Positions 30,690 through 42,475 of a stretch of 64,000 nucleotides of DNA are shown here, piece after piece. The stretch comes from Siderastrea siderea. Its lineage: Eukaryota; Cnidaria; Anthozoa; Scleractinia; Rhizangiidae. Position numbers and translations under genes: made by a program. The stretch is from assembly GCA_964030785.1 (NCBI GenBank), contig OZ034968.1, positions 50,289,230 through 50,353,229 of the forward strand, read 5' to 3'. The notes beneath the pieces are model-generated. The model was not told the DNA's origin. It ran no database searches and saw only the letters and a list, made by a program, of their open reading frames with translations. Within the stretch, counting starts at the first letter, position 1. Every line of letters begins with the position of its first letter.

Positions 30690-31900
30690 GTAATTTGAAT
30701 AGAAATCAGTGACCAGTAGGTACATGTGACCCGTACATTCAATAGGTCAGTCGCAACTACTTCCCATGGTAATCCTGGGATGTCATGTGGATGCAATGAC
30801 TCTATGTTGTCGGTTACGAAAGTCATTAGATAGGGCAGGAGTTGACTTTGTCTTTGATTTGAGCTGTTGCTGTTGGCCAGAAGGCCAGTCTCTAGCAAAG
30901 CAAAAGCTTTTGTTTTTTCTCAGGTGTGCTCCATGAATTTCATCCAGCACTTCAGCTCTCAATGGTCTTGGGACAACATGTCTGTCACATTTAAATAGCA
31001 GCCCATCTTGAACACTCAGCTCTTCCTTGAAGCTCCAGTACATATATACTCCCTGCAAGCTTGTCAACTTGCTCTTTTCTAGTGGGTCATCCTTTCATAA
31101 TGTACCCCATCACTACTCTAGAAGTGTCATCAACGCTTGAAGTGTCTTTGAATCTCTTCAGTGTACTACTTTCGAATCCAAGTGCTTCACTAAGGTTCAC
31201 TCCAATGACATCCTCAGGTTGACTGACCAGTTCAGTGTCACTGAGAGGTGCTGTGCTAAGACAGTCTGAGATGACTTGTTGCTTCCCAGGAACATACTTC
31301 ACATCAAGAGCATACTTGGTAAGCTTTAGCAGCATCCTTTGTAGACCGGGAGGGGCATCATTCAGTGGTTTCTTGAAGAGGGACTCCAACGGTTTATGGT
31401 CCGTTTCAACATGACTCTTCATCCATATAAGTAAGTGCGAAATTTCTGTGCTCCCCATACAATAGCTAACATCTCTCTCTCAATGTTGGCAAATCTTCTC
31501 TCACTGGTAGTTAGTGTCTTTGAGCTAAACGTAATCAGTTTACCTCCTTGCATGATCACTACACCAAGTCCAGTGCTACTTGCATCCACAGTTAGCACTG
31601 TTTCTTTGTTGTTGTCAAAGACTTTAGACTGTCAAAGGCAGCTTGTTGTTGTTTCTCCCACACAAATGCTGCATCTTTCTGAATAACCTGTGAGATGGGT
31701 CCTTGCAAACTAGCTTTGCTCAATGAACTTGTCTAAGTAATTGATTGTTCCTAGTATCCTGAGGACACCATCCTTGTCTGTAGGTGGGGGCATCACATTG
31801 ATGGCTCTGGTTTTTTCAGGCTCTGGTTTCAACCCCTCTGATGAGAATACAGGTCCAACATAGCTTACTTCTGGAACTCAGCCCTACTTCTCTGCCCTTG
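30690..31900 (-). pseudogene. Ty3/gypsy pol remnant (RT, RNase H, integrase start)
   Basis: Minus-strand order: RT thumb region VGPVFSSEGLKPEPEKTRAI near 31850. RNase H near 31590 (TVDASSTGLGVVIMQGGKLI) and 31390 (ETDHKPLESLFKKPL). LQRMLLKLTKYALDVKYVPG near 31310. Then the start of the integrase (VVPRPLRAEVLDEIHGAH near 30950). Several frameshifts separate the pieces. Gag, protease, RT palm and most of the integrase core are missing. Confidence 0.8.
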
Positions 31901-32140
31901 TCAAGCACTGCTCTCAGTGTCTGTTTGATCTTTACAGGGTATCAAGTGTGTCCTATAATCCTATAAAATCGTACATTTTTGGCATTGTCCTATAAAATCC
32001 TATAATTCTGCAAAGTGTCGTAAAAAAATCCTATATTTTGAGCATTAGCACTTAAAGCTAAGGAAAGAAATAATTTGAAGAAATATTAGTTCTTGTTTAA
32101 GCTACCAAATGAACCTTTTGGCATCTGAGAAATAACTAGA
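31901..32140. repeat. CCTATAAAATCC-rich low-complexity stretch
   Basis: Short imperfect repeats of CCTATAATCCTATAAAATC occur between about 31955 and 32035. Origin unknown. This is also where the gypsy remnant stops. Confidence 0.4.
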
Positions 32141-32199
32141 AGTCATGCATCCTTGAGATAGGGTCTTCTCTTGTCCTCCTTGGACAAGGGGTCCTGGGA

Positions 32200-32850
32200 A
32201 TGAGTTGTTTGCATCTGCCATATTGAGCAAGTGTCATCAAGGTACTCACATGATGGGATGGTACTCATCATGTACTTGCATGATGTGGACCAGATCAGAA
32301 AACCAGAGTGGATCATTACTGGAGAGATGTGTTCAAGCTCAAGACATCTAATGGAAACACAAAGTATCCACATCTGACAAACGTTGTAAAAGCTGCTTTG
32401 GTGCTTCCACGTGGAAATGCAGATGTAGAGAGAGGCGTTTCTGTGAATAATAGAGTAGTCACAGACTGCTGAAAGGAACTAACTAGGTGAAGATACAATC
32501 AGTAGTTGATTGAGAGCAACGAAAGACATGGTAAAGTTTTCAGATCCTCAACATCAAAAGCCAGAGAATATCCCAATTAACAGTAAAATCCTCCCTGCTG
32601 CCAGATCAGCCTATTCTGTCTACCAAAGAAAGCTTGAGGACGGTAAAAAAGAATAAGAAAGAGTGAGGAAGGCAAAAGAAGCAGAGAGAGCTGGAGCTGC
32701 TAGACGAAAGCGGGAAATGGAGGCAATGGAAGGAAAAAACCCCACTCTTCTTGCAAGAGAAACCTTAAGTGAGCAAGAAAGTAGCATTAGAGACAAACTT
32801 TCTGGTGTTGGGCAACTCCTCAAAGACGGAAATGTAAAGCTAAAGGACTG
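32200..32850 (+). pseudogene. hAT-type dimerisation region and coiled-coil tail
   Basis: The plus strand encodes KYPHLTNVVKAALVLPRGNA followed by DVERGVSVNN, matching the C-terminal dimerisation domain of hAT-family transposases (short Leu/Val helix, then x-x-ERxFS-like motif). After a stop near 32470 a charged Ala/Arg/Glu-rich frame (RKAKEAERAGAARRKREMEA, 32663-32851) follows, as in several cnidarian hAT-derived proteins. The catalytic part is missing. Confidence 0.5.
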
Positions 32851-32949
32851 AACAAGAATGACAAGGCAGGGATTAGCGCTGCACAACTCATGATAGACAG
32901 AGAAACTCACCAGTGAGCTAGCTGAGGTTTGAGGCTCGAGGCTCCACAG

Positions 32950-33190
32950 AGATAATAATAATAATAATAATAACATTTCTAAAGCGCCCTTTCCCAACGG
33001 TCCAAAGGCGCTATTTACAATAAAATTATCAATTTAAAAAAGCAGGCTTAAAAAGAACTGTTTTCAGCTGTCTTTTAAAAATGTCTAGCAATTCTGCATC
33101 CCTAACATGTTGTGGAAGACTGTTCCAAAGCAACGACGCAGCAACAGAGAAGCGATCGCGGAAACTTGAATAATTGAAACAGAATGTATA
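32950..33190. repeat. ATA microsatellite and attached dispersed repeat
   Basis: (ATA) repeats at 32952-32975 lead into CATTTCTAAAGCGCCCTTTC and CCAAAGGCGCTATTTACAAT, a recognisable dispersed-repeat style of sequence (probably the 3' end of a LINE or a SINE, read from its simple-repeat tail). The exact family is unknown. Confidence 0.5.
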
Positions 33191-33240
33191 TTAGTGACTG
33201 TCAAGTAGCCAACTCCAGTCAAGACTTTTCAGCTTTATTT

Positions 33241-33277
33241 GCTCAACGTTTCGGCCGTCTCGGCCTTCTTCAGGAGC
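33241..33277 (-). ncRNA. hammerhead-like motif, degenerate
   Basis: On the minus strand GCTC pairs with GAGC as stem I. The core reads CTGAAGA (one change from CTGATGA). Stem II is GGCC-GAGAC-GGCC and is followed by GAAACGTT. This is the widespread Penelope-derived form. The core change predicts no activity. Confidence 0.6.
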
Positions 33278-33289
33278 GTAATGACTGTC

Positions 33290-33330
33290 ATTATATATAT
33301 ATACATATATATATATGTATGTAAAATAGT
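33290..33330. repeat. TA-rich microsatellite
   Basis: TATATA repeats with TACATATATATATATATGTA between the two hammerhead-like motifs. A second AT repeat lies at 33450-33487. Confidence 0.8.
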
Positions 33331-33348
33331 TAATGGTTGCCTCTGTAA

Positions 33349-33375
33349 CTGATGAAGGTCTAAGACCGAAACGTT
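33349..33375 (+). ncRNA. hammerhead core, plus strand
   Basis: Exact CTGATGA (33349-33355), stem II GGTC-TAA-GACC, GAAA (33368-33371) and CGTT. Stem I is weak as far as I can pair it. It faces the degenerate motif at 33241 in the opposite orientation across a TA repeat, probably as the two ends of a deleted Penelope-like element. Confidence 0.6.
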
Positions 33376-33455
33376 TTTATTTGTTATTAAATTTTCTAAC
33401 TTTTTAGTCGTCAGAAGTTGTCCGTCCTCGCTTTCCTTCAAGGAGTATATATATG

Positions 33456-33487
<32 letters not shown>

Positions 33488-33489
33488 AT

Positions 33490-33625
33490 GCAATTTTCAA
33501 AACAGATCATGCAAAATTTATTTATCCTTGATACCCAGTAGAAAAATCCATGAATCTAGGTGCCCACAACTGAATAACTCCAGCTTGTAAGGGCCCGTCT
33601 TTGTTAAACCACTAGTTTTCCTCTT
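33490..33625 (+). repeat. dispersed repeat, second copy at 53410
   Basis: Shares CCATGAATCTAGGTGCCCAC and CTCCAGCTTGTA and other long blocks with 53410-53550. Family unknown. Confidence 0.65.
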
Positions 33626-33649
33626 CAAATTAATGCATCTGCTAATCCT

Positions 33650-33885
33650 AGTAAAAACAAACCTGGAATTCCAAATAGATTTGGGGCCGATCCTGCTGGA
33701 ACCCCCGGAATTATTGCCGACATTCCACCAGTATTCTGGACAACTCCAGCCAGAATTCTGCCGGAATACTGCCAGAAATTATTGCTGGCATTCCTCTGGA
33801 ATACGAGAATACTCCAGCCAGAATTTGGTTGGGAATAATTCCGGCAGAATTTAATTGCCAGCATTTTTCCGGAATTCTTGACTTC
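33650..33885. repeat. degenerate GGAATTCTGCCAG-type minisatellite
   Basis: At least eight diverged copies of a motif like GGAATACTGCCAGAATT, in both orientations (for example CCAGCCAGAATTCTGCCGGA near 33748 and CAGCCAGAATTTGGTTGGGA near 33812). Irregular spacing. Confidence 0.5.
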
Positions 33886-34818
33886 TCCACCCAGCATATG
33901 ACTACGTTTAGTTCTATATTGCGAAAAAACTGGAGATAAAAAAATGCATGGCGTCGTCACTGTGTTGCTATAGTTACACCAATGTCAATCAAACTAACGT
34001 TTTTGCTAGTCCTACTGAGCACTGAGTGAAGTTTCAGCCATTCAGCCATTCAAATGTTGGGTGGTATGGTCTTACAAAATCCACTGGGGAGGCTATTATA
34101 AATTCGTGTCTTCAGTTGATATTCTCTTGAAAACCATCGGAAGCAAAGTGGAGAGGATGTGTGATAGTTAATTGCCCAAGAGCGAAACATCAACGTCTGA
34201 ACAGGCAGAAGATTGAAACTGTAATGACCGGCAAAAGATAAACAGTTCATTTGAAAACAGCATTCCATTGATAACAGTTAACACAGTATGTGAAGGTTAG
34301 CACATGTGTTCACTAAAAACGTAATATTGTCACCTGTTTTTTGAATATTTTAAACTTTAAGAGTGTTTGAATAACAAAAGATTTGTCTTTGAGGATTTTT
34401 GAACGCATTTGAACCATATCAAGTAAGACTGAACTATTGTGTGTTCAAGTACAAGTCGAATAATAATCTTTTTTACACTTTCTTAACTTGACTCTTGATT
34501 ATATGTTGGATTTGTCCCTTCCCTGCTAGGAAAGCGATCTTTCCTAGATCAAAGCGACTCTGCAAGCAGGGTAATTTCCTCTGGTAGAAAGAAAAATGAG
34601 GCAAAAACTTAATCATTGTTTTTTGATCGCACGAGTGTTGAAAATAGCTGGTGAGTCCAGAAGGATTTACACAAATATGGTTTTCTGTTGGAACTTTCGC
34701 TGTATGTTTAGGTGTTTGAAATAATCGAAATCAAAACAAAATATACACTCAGATTCTATTTTTCCCTTTGTTTCTTTACAAGTTTTGTGGAATGCAGTGA
34801 AAGTGCGAGCACTTTGTA
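33886..34818. other. intron sequence, nothing recognised
   Basis: AT-rich, only short frames on both strands. No repeat or protein similarity noticed. Confidence 0.4.
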
Positions 34819-35265
34819 CAGTGGAATCTCGATTTTTCAAACCTCCTAGGGAAACGGAAATTGTTTCGAAAAATCGAGAGTTCAGAACATTGAAGGTAGC
34901 ATGAAATCGTGCTTGATTTACGAGGTATTGTTTTATAACAACTGGGAAAGCAAACAGAAATACCATGACACTCTTGTCCAGTTCTTTAGCTTTCATTTTA
35001 ATGGTTGCCTTTTGAGTCTGAGACATGTGACCATTCAAATGAAAGCTACTGAGTGTTACTTTCGTGTGGGTTTGAGAAATCGAAGGTAAATTTCTTATAA
35101 ATTTCTTCCATGGGAGGCAAGAATTGGTTTGAAATTTCGGGAGTTTCGAAAAATCGAGGGTAAAATTACAGAGTTTGACTGAAGCAAATCCAAGAGAAAC
35201 GTGCCATGGTTCGAAAAATCGAGAGGTTCGAAAAATCAAGGGTTTGAAAAATTGGGATTCCACTG
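34819..35265. mobile_element. pogo/Tigger-type MITE
   Basis: Inverted ends CAGTGGAATCTCGATTTTTC / GAAAAATTGGGATTCCACTG, flanked by TA at 34817-34818 and 35266-35267. Internally it repeats TTTCGAAAAATCGAGAG-like pieces near both ends. No transposase. The long minus-strand frame across it is chance readthrough of the repeats. Confidence 0.75.
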
Positions 35266-35395
35266 TATTTGATTAGTCCTGATAAACAGACAATTTATGC
35301 GACAGAAAATCACTGGCTTGTCCTGCTGCAGTGTTTGTGACTCCCTGCCTGACTGCAGTCGTTATTTTGCTGGATTAAAGATCTATGAACGTTGA

Positions 35396-36542
35396 TTTAT
35401 TATATGGCCGTGTCTCAAAAGGACTGGAAGCAACCAAATAGAAGAATTTGATTGGCTAAAATCGATATTGACCGCGGTCGCGTTCTAACATTTGCCCTCA
35501 AAAAGTTACAAACAAAAAAGTACGAACAAATTGGCTTGTTCCTGTTAGAAATACTAAATGGAAGAACCAGTAGACAGCGAGGAAATTTAGCAAGTAAAGA
35601 GAATGAGCAAACGTTGGCAATTTGAGTTCAGCCGAGGAAGCTACGCGCGAAGATGAAGTCGGTATTGAGAAGCTTTTGCAAGCACAGAAATCCAGAAACA
35701 CTCAGTACAAAACTAAGAGCGACTCAAACGCATGGACGAAATTTTGTGAGTTACTGAAAGAGTCTAGAGCAATTGTAAACATACCTGCCAAAGATCTCGT
35801 CCTTCTTTTGTCCAAATTTTTCATCTCGGTTCGCAAAACAAGATGACACCGAGTACGAACCGTGTATACATTAAGCCAAACTCGATGACACAAACAAGAA
35901 GAAGATTTCTAATCACTCCGTTAGGAGGACCAGTGTTGGACGACTCCTCGAAGCAGACGTTCAGCCAAAATTCGTTGCACAGCTTAGCGGTGATAAAAAT
36001 TTGAAAACCCTCGACAGCTACATTCAGCATCTCTGAAGCGACAGCGATAAATGTCTCCTGTCTTGAATCGTGGGCCAGGTACATCCGCTCAGTCCGAAGA
36101 AAACCAAGTCAGTGCTTCCACTACAACACATCAAAATGTCTTCAAAGTCCAACAAATCCAGCCTCAGGCAATTTTTGCCGGAGCGCATATTGACAAGTTC
36201 GAAGGCTGCACATTCAACAGCAACGTTTTTTGTGGTGATCAGTCGAAGATCGCAAGGCTAAATGAGAACTGATCGCTGATCGATCGATTAAAATTCGTTG
36301 CACCTTTGGTCACTTTCCATAAATTGTTGTTTAACCACAAGCTTTTTCATTGAGCCCGTATGAAAAAGAACGGTTATTTTGTCTTCGTTCATTGACGAAG
36401 TTTGTACAAGGCTGGACTTTTGTCCCGTTTGGACTGGAGACTAGTGACAGAAGTAAGCCAGCTAAATGCTTGAGCCCGCGCAGGGAAAAAAAGAAATGTT
36501 TATTTTGTGTCCTTTTGATTTCTTGTTTGGCCATATAATAAA
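35396..36542. mobile_element. Crypton-related element with inverted ends, internally deleted
   Basis: TTTATTATATGGCC at 35396-35409 is repeated inverted as GGCCATATAATAAA at 36529-36542. TCAAAAGGAC is repeated just inside both ends. The interior encodes the N-terminal and the far C-terminal parts of a Crypton-type protein, with the recombinase core missing. Confidence 0.55.
35622..36270 (+). pseudogene. Crypton-type protein: N-terminal domain plus C-terminal tail
   Basis: Frame 35622-35846 reads KSRNTQYKTKSDSNAWTKFC then IPAKDLVLLLSKFFISVRK, the core-binding (SAM-like) domain seen before the tyrosine recombinase of Cryptons and ZMYM/DUF3504 proteins. After a gap of broken frames, 36051-36272 reads QPQAIFAGAHIDKFEGCTF, similar to the C-terminal tail of such proteins. 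The catalytic RHRY part is absent. Family assignment is by pattern only. Confidence 0.45.
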
Positions 36543-36545
36543 CAT

Positions 36546-36680
36546 CTTATTAACCGAGCTAGGTCGGTCTGTATGGAAGAATCTTGACCTCGGTCGCTGG
36601 TACAGACCTCACTGCGTTCGGTCTGTACTGGCGACCTCGGTCAAGATTCTCCCATACAGACCTCCCCCTCGGTTAATAAG
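36546..36680. mobile_element. 135-bp foldback MITE
   Basis: Almost the whole element is one inverted repeat: CTTATTAACCGAG ... GGTCTGTA ... CTTGACCTCGGTCGC / GCGACCTCGGTCAAG ... TACAGACC ... CTCGGTTAATAAG, with an 11-nt TCACTGCGTTC centre. No coding capacity. TTAACC/GGTTAA at the ends suggests a TTAA-type target. Confidence 0.8.
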
Positions 36681-37537
36681 AACTAAATATAGATCACTGC
36701 CACTTTGTGAAGAAAAAACAGTCCTCAAGTAGTGACATGACTGAAGAATCAATGGAAAAAGGAACTTTCAGGGAATCCATGCATAACAACCACACTGAAT
36801 TACAGAGGTTGTTAAGTGTTTGGACTGAAGCGATCAATTAACAGTTAAAGTTAATCAATTGTTATAAAGCAAATCAACATTTAAAAACATCATTTGCCAT
36901 ACTGTATTGTACATGTACTGCCATCCACAGTTCGATTTAGTTTTAAGTTTTGAGAGAATTTTTTAAGGAGTCTGAACGCAAAATGACTGTTCGTGGCTTT
37001 AAAGACCTTCATGTCCACTTTTTTGCCGAGAGTTTGCCTAGTGGCAGCCACTTATGATTTCTGTATCTTCCAATCTGTTTACGAGAATTTTAGTCTAACT
37101 GAGTTTTAGCAGGATTTTATCTTCCCTTCCTTCCCATCAGCGCCCGTGTCACTGGCACGTGAGTTGAGAGGAGTGTACATGCAACAGTTTGCACTTCATG
37201 GTAATTTATAGTGATGTCACCACAAAGCTGTATATGAGACTGTTTGTGTGTTGTTTTCTTCCTTGGAGTATGTCTAAAAACCAAAATACAACTCACAAAC
37301 AAGCTGGAATAAGACATCACTTCAACGTAGGACAAGCATGGCATGCATGTTTTTCACTAGAAAACACATTTAATGCATGCTACAAGTCCACCTGAAGAGA
37401 CAAATCGATCAGTAAGCTGACTGCAACAAAGAGTACTTTGACAAATGTATTCCATTTAGATATATAATACAGTAAACGGTACATGTAATACTATGTTATT
37501 TTAATGCTTTACGATGGTTATTTTGTTATTTTGTAAG

Positions 37538-37636
37538 GTTATTGAAGCTCTGAAATTGGGAACAGCAACACTGAAGGGTGTGAATGTGGAACTAGGTGTC
37601 GAAAGTGTTGAAGATGCTATGGATGAGTTAAATGAG
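37538..37636 (+). CDS. CHMP7: CHMP7-like exon 2 (Snf7 domain)
   Basis: A 99-bp, phase-0 exon between TTTTGTTATTTTGTAAG and the donor GTCAGT. It encodes VIEALKLGTATLKGVNVELG and then VESVEDAMDELNE, matching the Snf7 helix that carries A-x-x-x-G-x-x-A-L-K and the following V-E-x-x-E-x-x-x-D-x-x-x-E helix of CHMP7. It continues in phase from 1492-1611. No in-frame stop. Confidence 0.7.
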
Positions 37637-38601
37637 GTCAGTATAAAAATAAACTTATTTATTTTTTCCCAAGCATCTGAGTGTGCCATAATCCTAAATC
37701 CCTGAATTGTACACTTCAGTGAATCCAGCTTTTTCCTGTTTGTCTTAGTCACGAGATCAATAGTTGAACCATCTTTTAGTTATTAACCAGCCATTGACTT
37801 AACTGAAAGGCAACCACCATTTTTATTATAAATTGGGCTGGTTTTTTTTCTGCGTCACTTGCCTCAGTCATCCGGTTTTGTCTCGGCCAACACAGTCTCT
37901 GTAAACGTCTGGTTTTCTCTCGAAAGTTATCTTATAAGCTTCCAGTTCCAGTTATGGCGTCATGCAGTCGTGACGTCAGGATTATGTTATGCAGGGTAAA
38001 CAAAACGAAAGCATGTCACATCACACTACCAAATAATGCCACTACTAGATTGTCAATGTTCCATACTTCCATGACACAGGCAAAACCACTATTAACCTTC
38101 TGGTAATGTACATGTAGATTTAAAGAGTAACATTGTAATTAATGTGTGGCTTTTAGGGAGAACAAATTGCCTTGCAAAGTTTTTGGATAAAACCACCGTG
38201 GATAAATAAAGTTTTCCATTCGCCCATCCATCTGGGTTGGTTAGTCGACCCGGAATTTTTCCTTTGCTCTCGCTACATATTGTGTCTGAAAAAAGTTGCC
38301 CAGAGGGAAACAGTAGATTCCTGCAACAATGGAAGCAAAAAATATCTTACTGATTCTGAAATGGGTTGAGAGGGAAGTGTATATGGTGAAAGCTCTGAAG
38401 TTAGTGACGACTATGAAGAAAACGATGGTCAAAATTGTGTAGAAAAGGAGAAAGACAATGTTGACTAAGGATAACTCAAAACTACATTTACTCCCCTCAT
38501 CCTGAAAGCACAAAGAAGAGGACAACTTACAATCTGAGCATTTGGAAATGATGATCTGTGCCTCACTTGGCAAGAAGAGAGCTGTGGAAGACACTTGTCC
38601 A

Positions 38602-39958
38602 TAACCTGCGATCAGGCTCTATTTTCGTTTCGCTCGGTGAAACATTCAGGCGGGAAGGTCGAAACGAAAAATAGAGCCTGATACAATTCTTCTACGGAAC
38701 ATCTGCCGCCCACTTTTTTGATTGATTGACATTCAACAAAACGGCCAATCAAAATTTGTTTTGCTTGTACGCTCCTCGGTATGCAAATTTCCCATATGTG
38801 TATGTAATGGCATTCGCAAAAAGTCCTCAAATGTCGGCAAAAATAAGAAAATCACAGGCTACGATAAATCTTGGCACTAGCGTTCAAATTTACAACTTGA
38901 AGGTACACGCTCCGGTATTGTACATAGTTGCTCTGTCTGAGCTGAAACTGAATGAAAATTCAGAACACGACGAGGTTGTCATGTACCAAAATATGCTGCA
39001 GGGATGAATCCTTTCTCATTTCAGGTGGTATCCGGAAATATTCTCTACGCATTTGTCACTGATTTTCTGCGTAAAATACCTTAGGAAATTAAGAGAAATA
39101 CCTTCAGTTTCACTCTCTAGAAAAAGAGATATCAATAAAACCGTTTATAAACAAAGGAGTGTTTTGTAATTTAATTTAGTTCCAGAAGTGATGAATATTT
39201 GAGATTAACAGCGAATTTCATCTCTAAACAGCAGCGAATTTTAAAGTGAAGAACATTTATTATAAACCTAGTCAGATCCTTTGATATCAATGTCAGAGAT
39301 CATTAAAACAACATTATTAACACTGAATGAATAAACTGAAAGTCTTTATTACTTAGGTGAAAATAAATACAGCATCTCGCTGAGTGCGGCTCTCACTAAA
39401 CAGCATATCGTTAAGTTTACAGAATTATCGGTTGACTTGTTGATCACTGTTGGCGAAAGATACTTACTGTTCGCTTTGTTTCGTAAAACGCGGAAACAAC
39501 CACTACTCTGCTTATATTTTCAATACCAGCTGAAAGCCTTCAAATGAAAATTTGGAGACACGATGCAATAAAACGGGATACATACTTTACTGTTGCTGTA
39601 CTTCTGTGCTCCGAGTGAGAGACAGCTTGCGTCAAACTGGACGCCATTCTCAGGAGAGAAAGAAATGATGACAATTCTCCTAGAACGACGAGAATATCTT
39701 TGAGCGACATGTTTACCTCGGCAGACTTGTTCCTTGGCCATGGCGGTCGCATTGAAAATTGTGAGCAAGTCTCGTAGACAATTTACTTCCGTTGACAGCT
39801 CTATTGTTAAAAGGCCAATCAGATTGCGAGATTCCCGCGGCCAAAATTTGGCCGCCGACATGAACTCCTGTGAGAGATTGTATCAGGCCCTATTTTAGCG
39901 AGCGACCCACGTAAGAGAATATGAGAGCGATGCTAAAATTCGGCCTGATCGCAGGTTA
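38602..39958. mobile_element. 1.36-kb TIR transposon with 8-bp TSD and hairpin ends
   Basis: Perfect 16-bp terminal inverted repeats TAACCTGCGATCAGGC (38602-38617) / GCCTGATCGCAGGTTA (39943-39958) are flanked by an exact 8-bp duplication CTTGTCCA (38594-38601, 39959-39966). Each end forms its own stem-loop: 38611-38692 (ATCAGGCTCTATTTTCGTTT with its complement) and 39882-39949 (ATCAGGCCCTATTTTAGC, imperfect). An 8-bp duplication fits hAT or P superfamilies. Interior frames (38726-39007 plus, 39520-39861 minus) are not recognised, so it is probably non-autonomous. Confidence 0.75.
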
Positions 39959-42475
39959 CTTGTCCAGGACATGTCCTTGAACGTCTACTGTTTGCAAGTG
40001 TTGCCTGTCTTTTTTATTTGCACCACAACTGACTATATTTTGTTTTGTTTTATTGCTTTAGTTCATTTGTAAAAGAGGATGCCAAGTTAGGAACCCAAGT
40101 TAGGAACTGAGATAGGAACCCGAGTTAAGAATCAGAGACTGGAATCTAGGAAATAACTAGAAATACGTATTTCACAAAAATTTGGGCTAAGAAATCGAAG
40201 TTACCTTTTGTGACGCTTACATAGAGTAAGAAGGTGGAGCTGGTTAGCAGACACGGCCAAGTGATTCGTTAACAGCCATTTTTTAAATTTGTGGTTGCTG
40301 TAGCAACCAAAGAGATTATGGGAGCACATGGGCACATTCCTGCCATTATTTCTGTGACTGAGTCGTGTGGATTCGGTGTTATGTTCATAAATTATGATGT
40401 TTGGTATTCCCAAGAGAGTTTCTTCGCTGTGGTTTCAGGCCTTGTCGGAGATGTTTTCGTTATTTTTAGGCACTGGGGTATCAGATAACTAGTAGGGTAA
40501 TGGGGTCCCGCTAATCAGAGGGATAATTTGTGTCTTTTATCAATGATTTCACGCTCAGTAGTATTCAATATGTTGCAGTAAAATTTAAGAGAAATAGCAC
40601 TAGATCACAACCAACAGCAATGTTTTCTTAGGATATTTCTTCAGGAGCATACCCTGATTATGTTCGTGTTGATTGTGAAGCATACACAGTCAATAAGAAC
40701 GGTCAATTTCCGGTTTTGATTACATAATCAGAGATCTTGTATGGTGCAATGTTTGATTTTGCTGATGTGACTGGAAATTCTTTGTTGGAACATTGAATTC
40801 ACCTTTTGTGGCTTCTGTTAATTGGTGATTGTTATCCAAGAGATGCAGGAAACACTAATGTTATTCAAGGATACAGGAAACACAAATGGAATAATTTGTA
40901 CTACATGTATTAACCTGGAGATCAGAGAAGACATTCTAATATTCTACTTTGAGAGTGGTAATTGAAGATTGATGGCAGAAGAACAGTTCGTTTATGGAAT
41001 TTGGAGTGCTAAAGGTAGCGTCCATGATATCAAGAAGCCTACACAGTCAAGAGAGTCATTCTTAAAGTGCTCAATATAATTATATTTAGTTTTTGATGGC
41101 GTGATCTCTTGTGAAAAATAATGAATGGGTTATTAGAGCTGCATTTAGCTGGTCTTCGATGGACAGGCCTAATGCTTGCTTGCTTGTTCGTTTCCCTTGA
41201 CTATTCCTGAGTGGAAAGAGAGATTGCTCGTAGTCTATTAAGTTTATCAATTTGTATACGTAGAATCGAATGAAGTCTATGCTCCATTGACTCTTGCCAG
41301 TGGTTTTGCAACAAGATCCTACTGTTATTTATCGGTCATCCAGACAAAATTCAGAACTTCTCTCGGCTATGCCTCTGGAAAATGTAGACCAGATAAAAGG
41401 TTCAATTAGACCAAATAAAAGCTCGATTAGCTTTATAGTTATCCTGAGTAAACATTACCTCTTTTTTGTATTAATATATTATATTGTAAAGTTTAACTTT
41501 TTTTCCTTTTTCTGTTTGGTAATAAGGCTTCTTGTTGTTGTTGTTGGTTCAACCTTAAGAGTGACTGGTAAAGAAGAAGACGCTTTCAATTGTCAGCCCA
41601 ACAAGAGAAGATACGAGTAATAAAAAACCAAGATTTATATGTACAAAATTCACGAGAAGAGAGACTGACAAGAGAAGCAAAGTTATAGAATCAGATCAAA
41701 CTTTATTTTTGATTAACGATTAACAGAGAGAAACATGTTGGTGAAATAAAATGAGAAAATTTTCCTTGTAACAATTAAGGCCGCGCGTGAGAAACTAGGT
41801 CATCAGTATTCAATTATTTAAAGCACATGCACGCAATGTGACGAATGATAGCAACATTGTGCGAAATATTCATGAACAGGCTCTTCAGTAAAACTTTCAG
41901 TTTCTGAATCAATAATTGCACATGCCTTTTAAGGCGATTTAAAAGTCGTGTGCCACGTTGGATATCTTGTGGAAATACTCTCAAAGTCCGACTTTTTTAC
42001 ATTCAAACATTCACAGAAACTTTTTTCCCAACAAAACAAAACAAAAACTAATATACTTCGAAAACGCTTATATTCTTCAATCCAAATATTTACGATCTAT
42101 AAATTGCAAAGTATTGTTCTTTTCTGGACAGTGAACAATAGCCACTAGAATTTGATGTCCATTAAATAAACTATTATTGGATGAGGTTTTTGTGATATCC
42201 GGAATAATCAAGGCTGAGGTAAGTGTTATTAGCCAAAGCCGAAGGCTGAAGGCTTGTGTTATTATACATTGTTAAAAAAAATGACAAATGCACTGTCACA
42301 CAGAACACAGTTTATTATTTTCCACCGAACAATGTGCATGAATAGAAATATACAAGTGAGTGCCTTAAATGAACGCACTGTCACACGAAACACATTTTCC
42401 AACACTGCGAACAGAAATGTACAACTGAATACAATCAGAGAATTCAATTAAAGATAATGTTTGGTCAGAAAAAGT

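Larger units (their letters stand above)
1612..37537 (+). other. 35.9-kb CHMP7 intron packed with transposons
   Basis: The interval runs from the GTGAGA donor at 1612 to the TTTTGTAAG acceptor ending at 37537 and joins two phase-0 Snf7 exons. It contains the Polinton fossil, both inverted Penelope pairs, RTE, gypsy, hAT-like, pogo and Crypton remnants listed separately. The part from 1612 to 3764 has no recognisable feature. Intron status rests on the protein continuity of the flanking exons, not on transcript data. Confidence 0.65.

Noticed and set aside
33290..33487. Promoter-like TATA clusters
   Set aside because: They are TA dinucleotide microsatellites with no adjacent gene.
34667..35263. 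198-codon minus-strand protein
   Set aside because: It spans the pogo-type MITE and its repeated TTTCGAAAAATCG ends. No family and no splice context.
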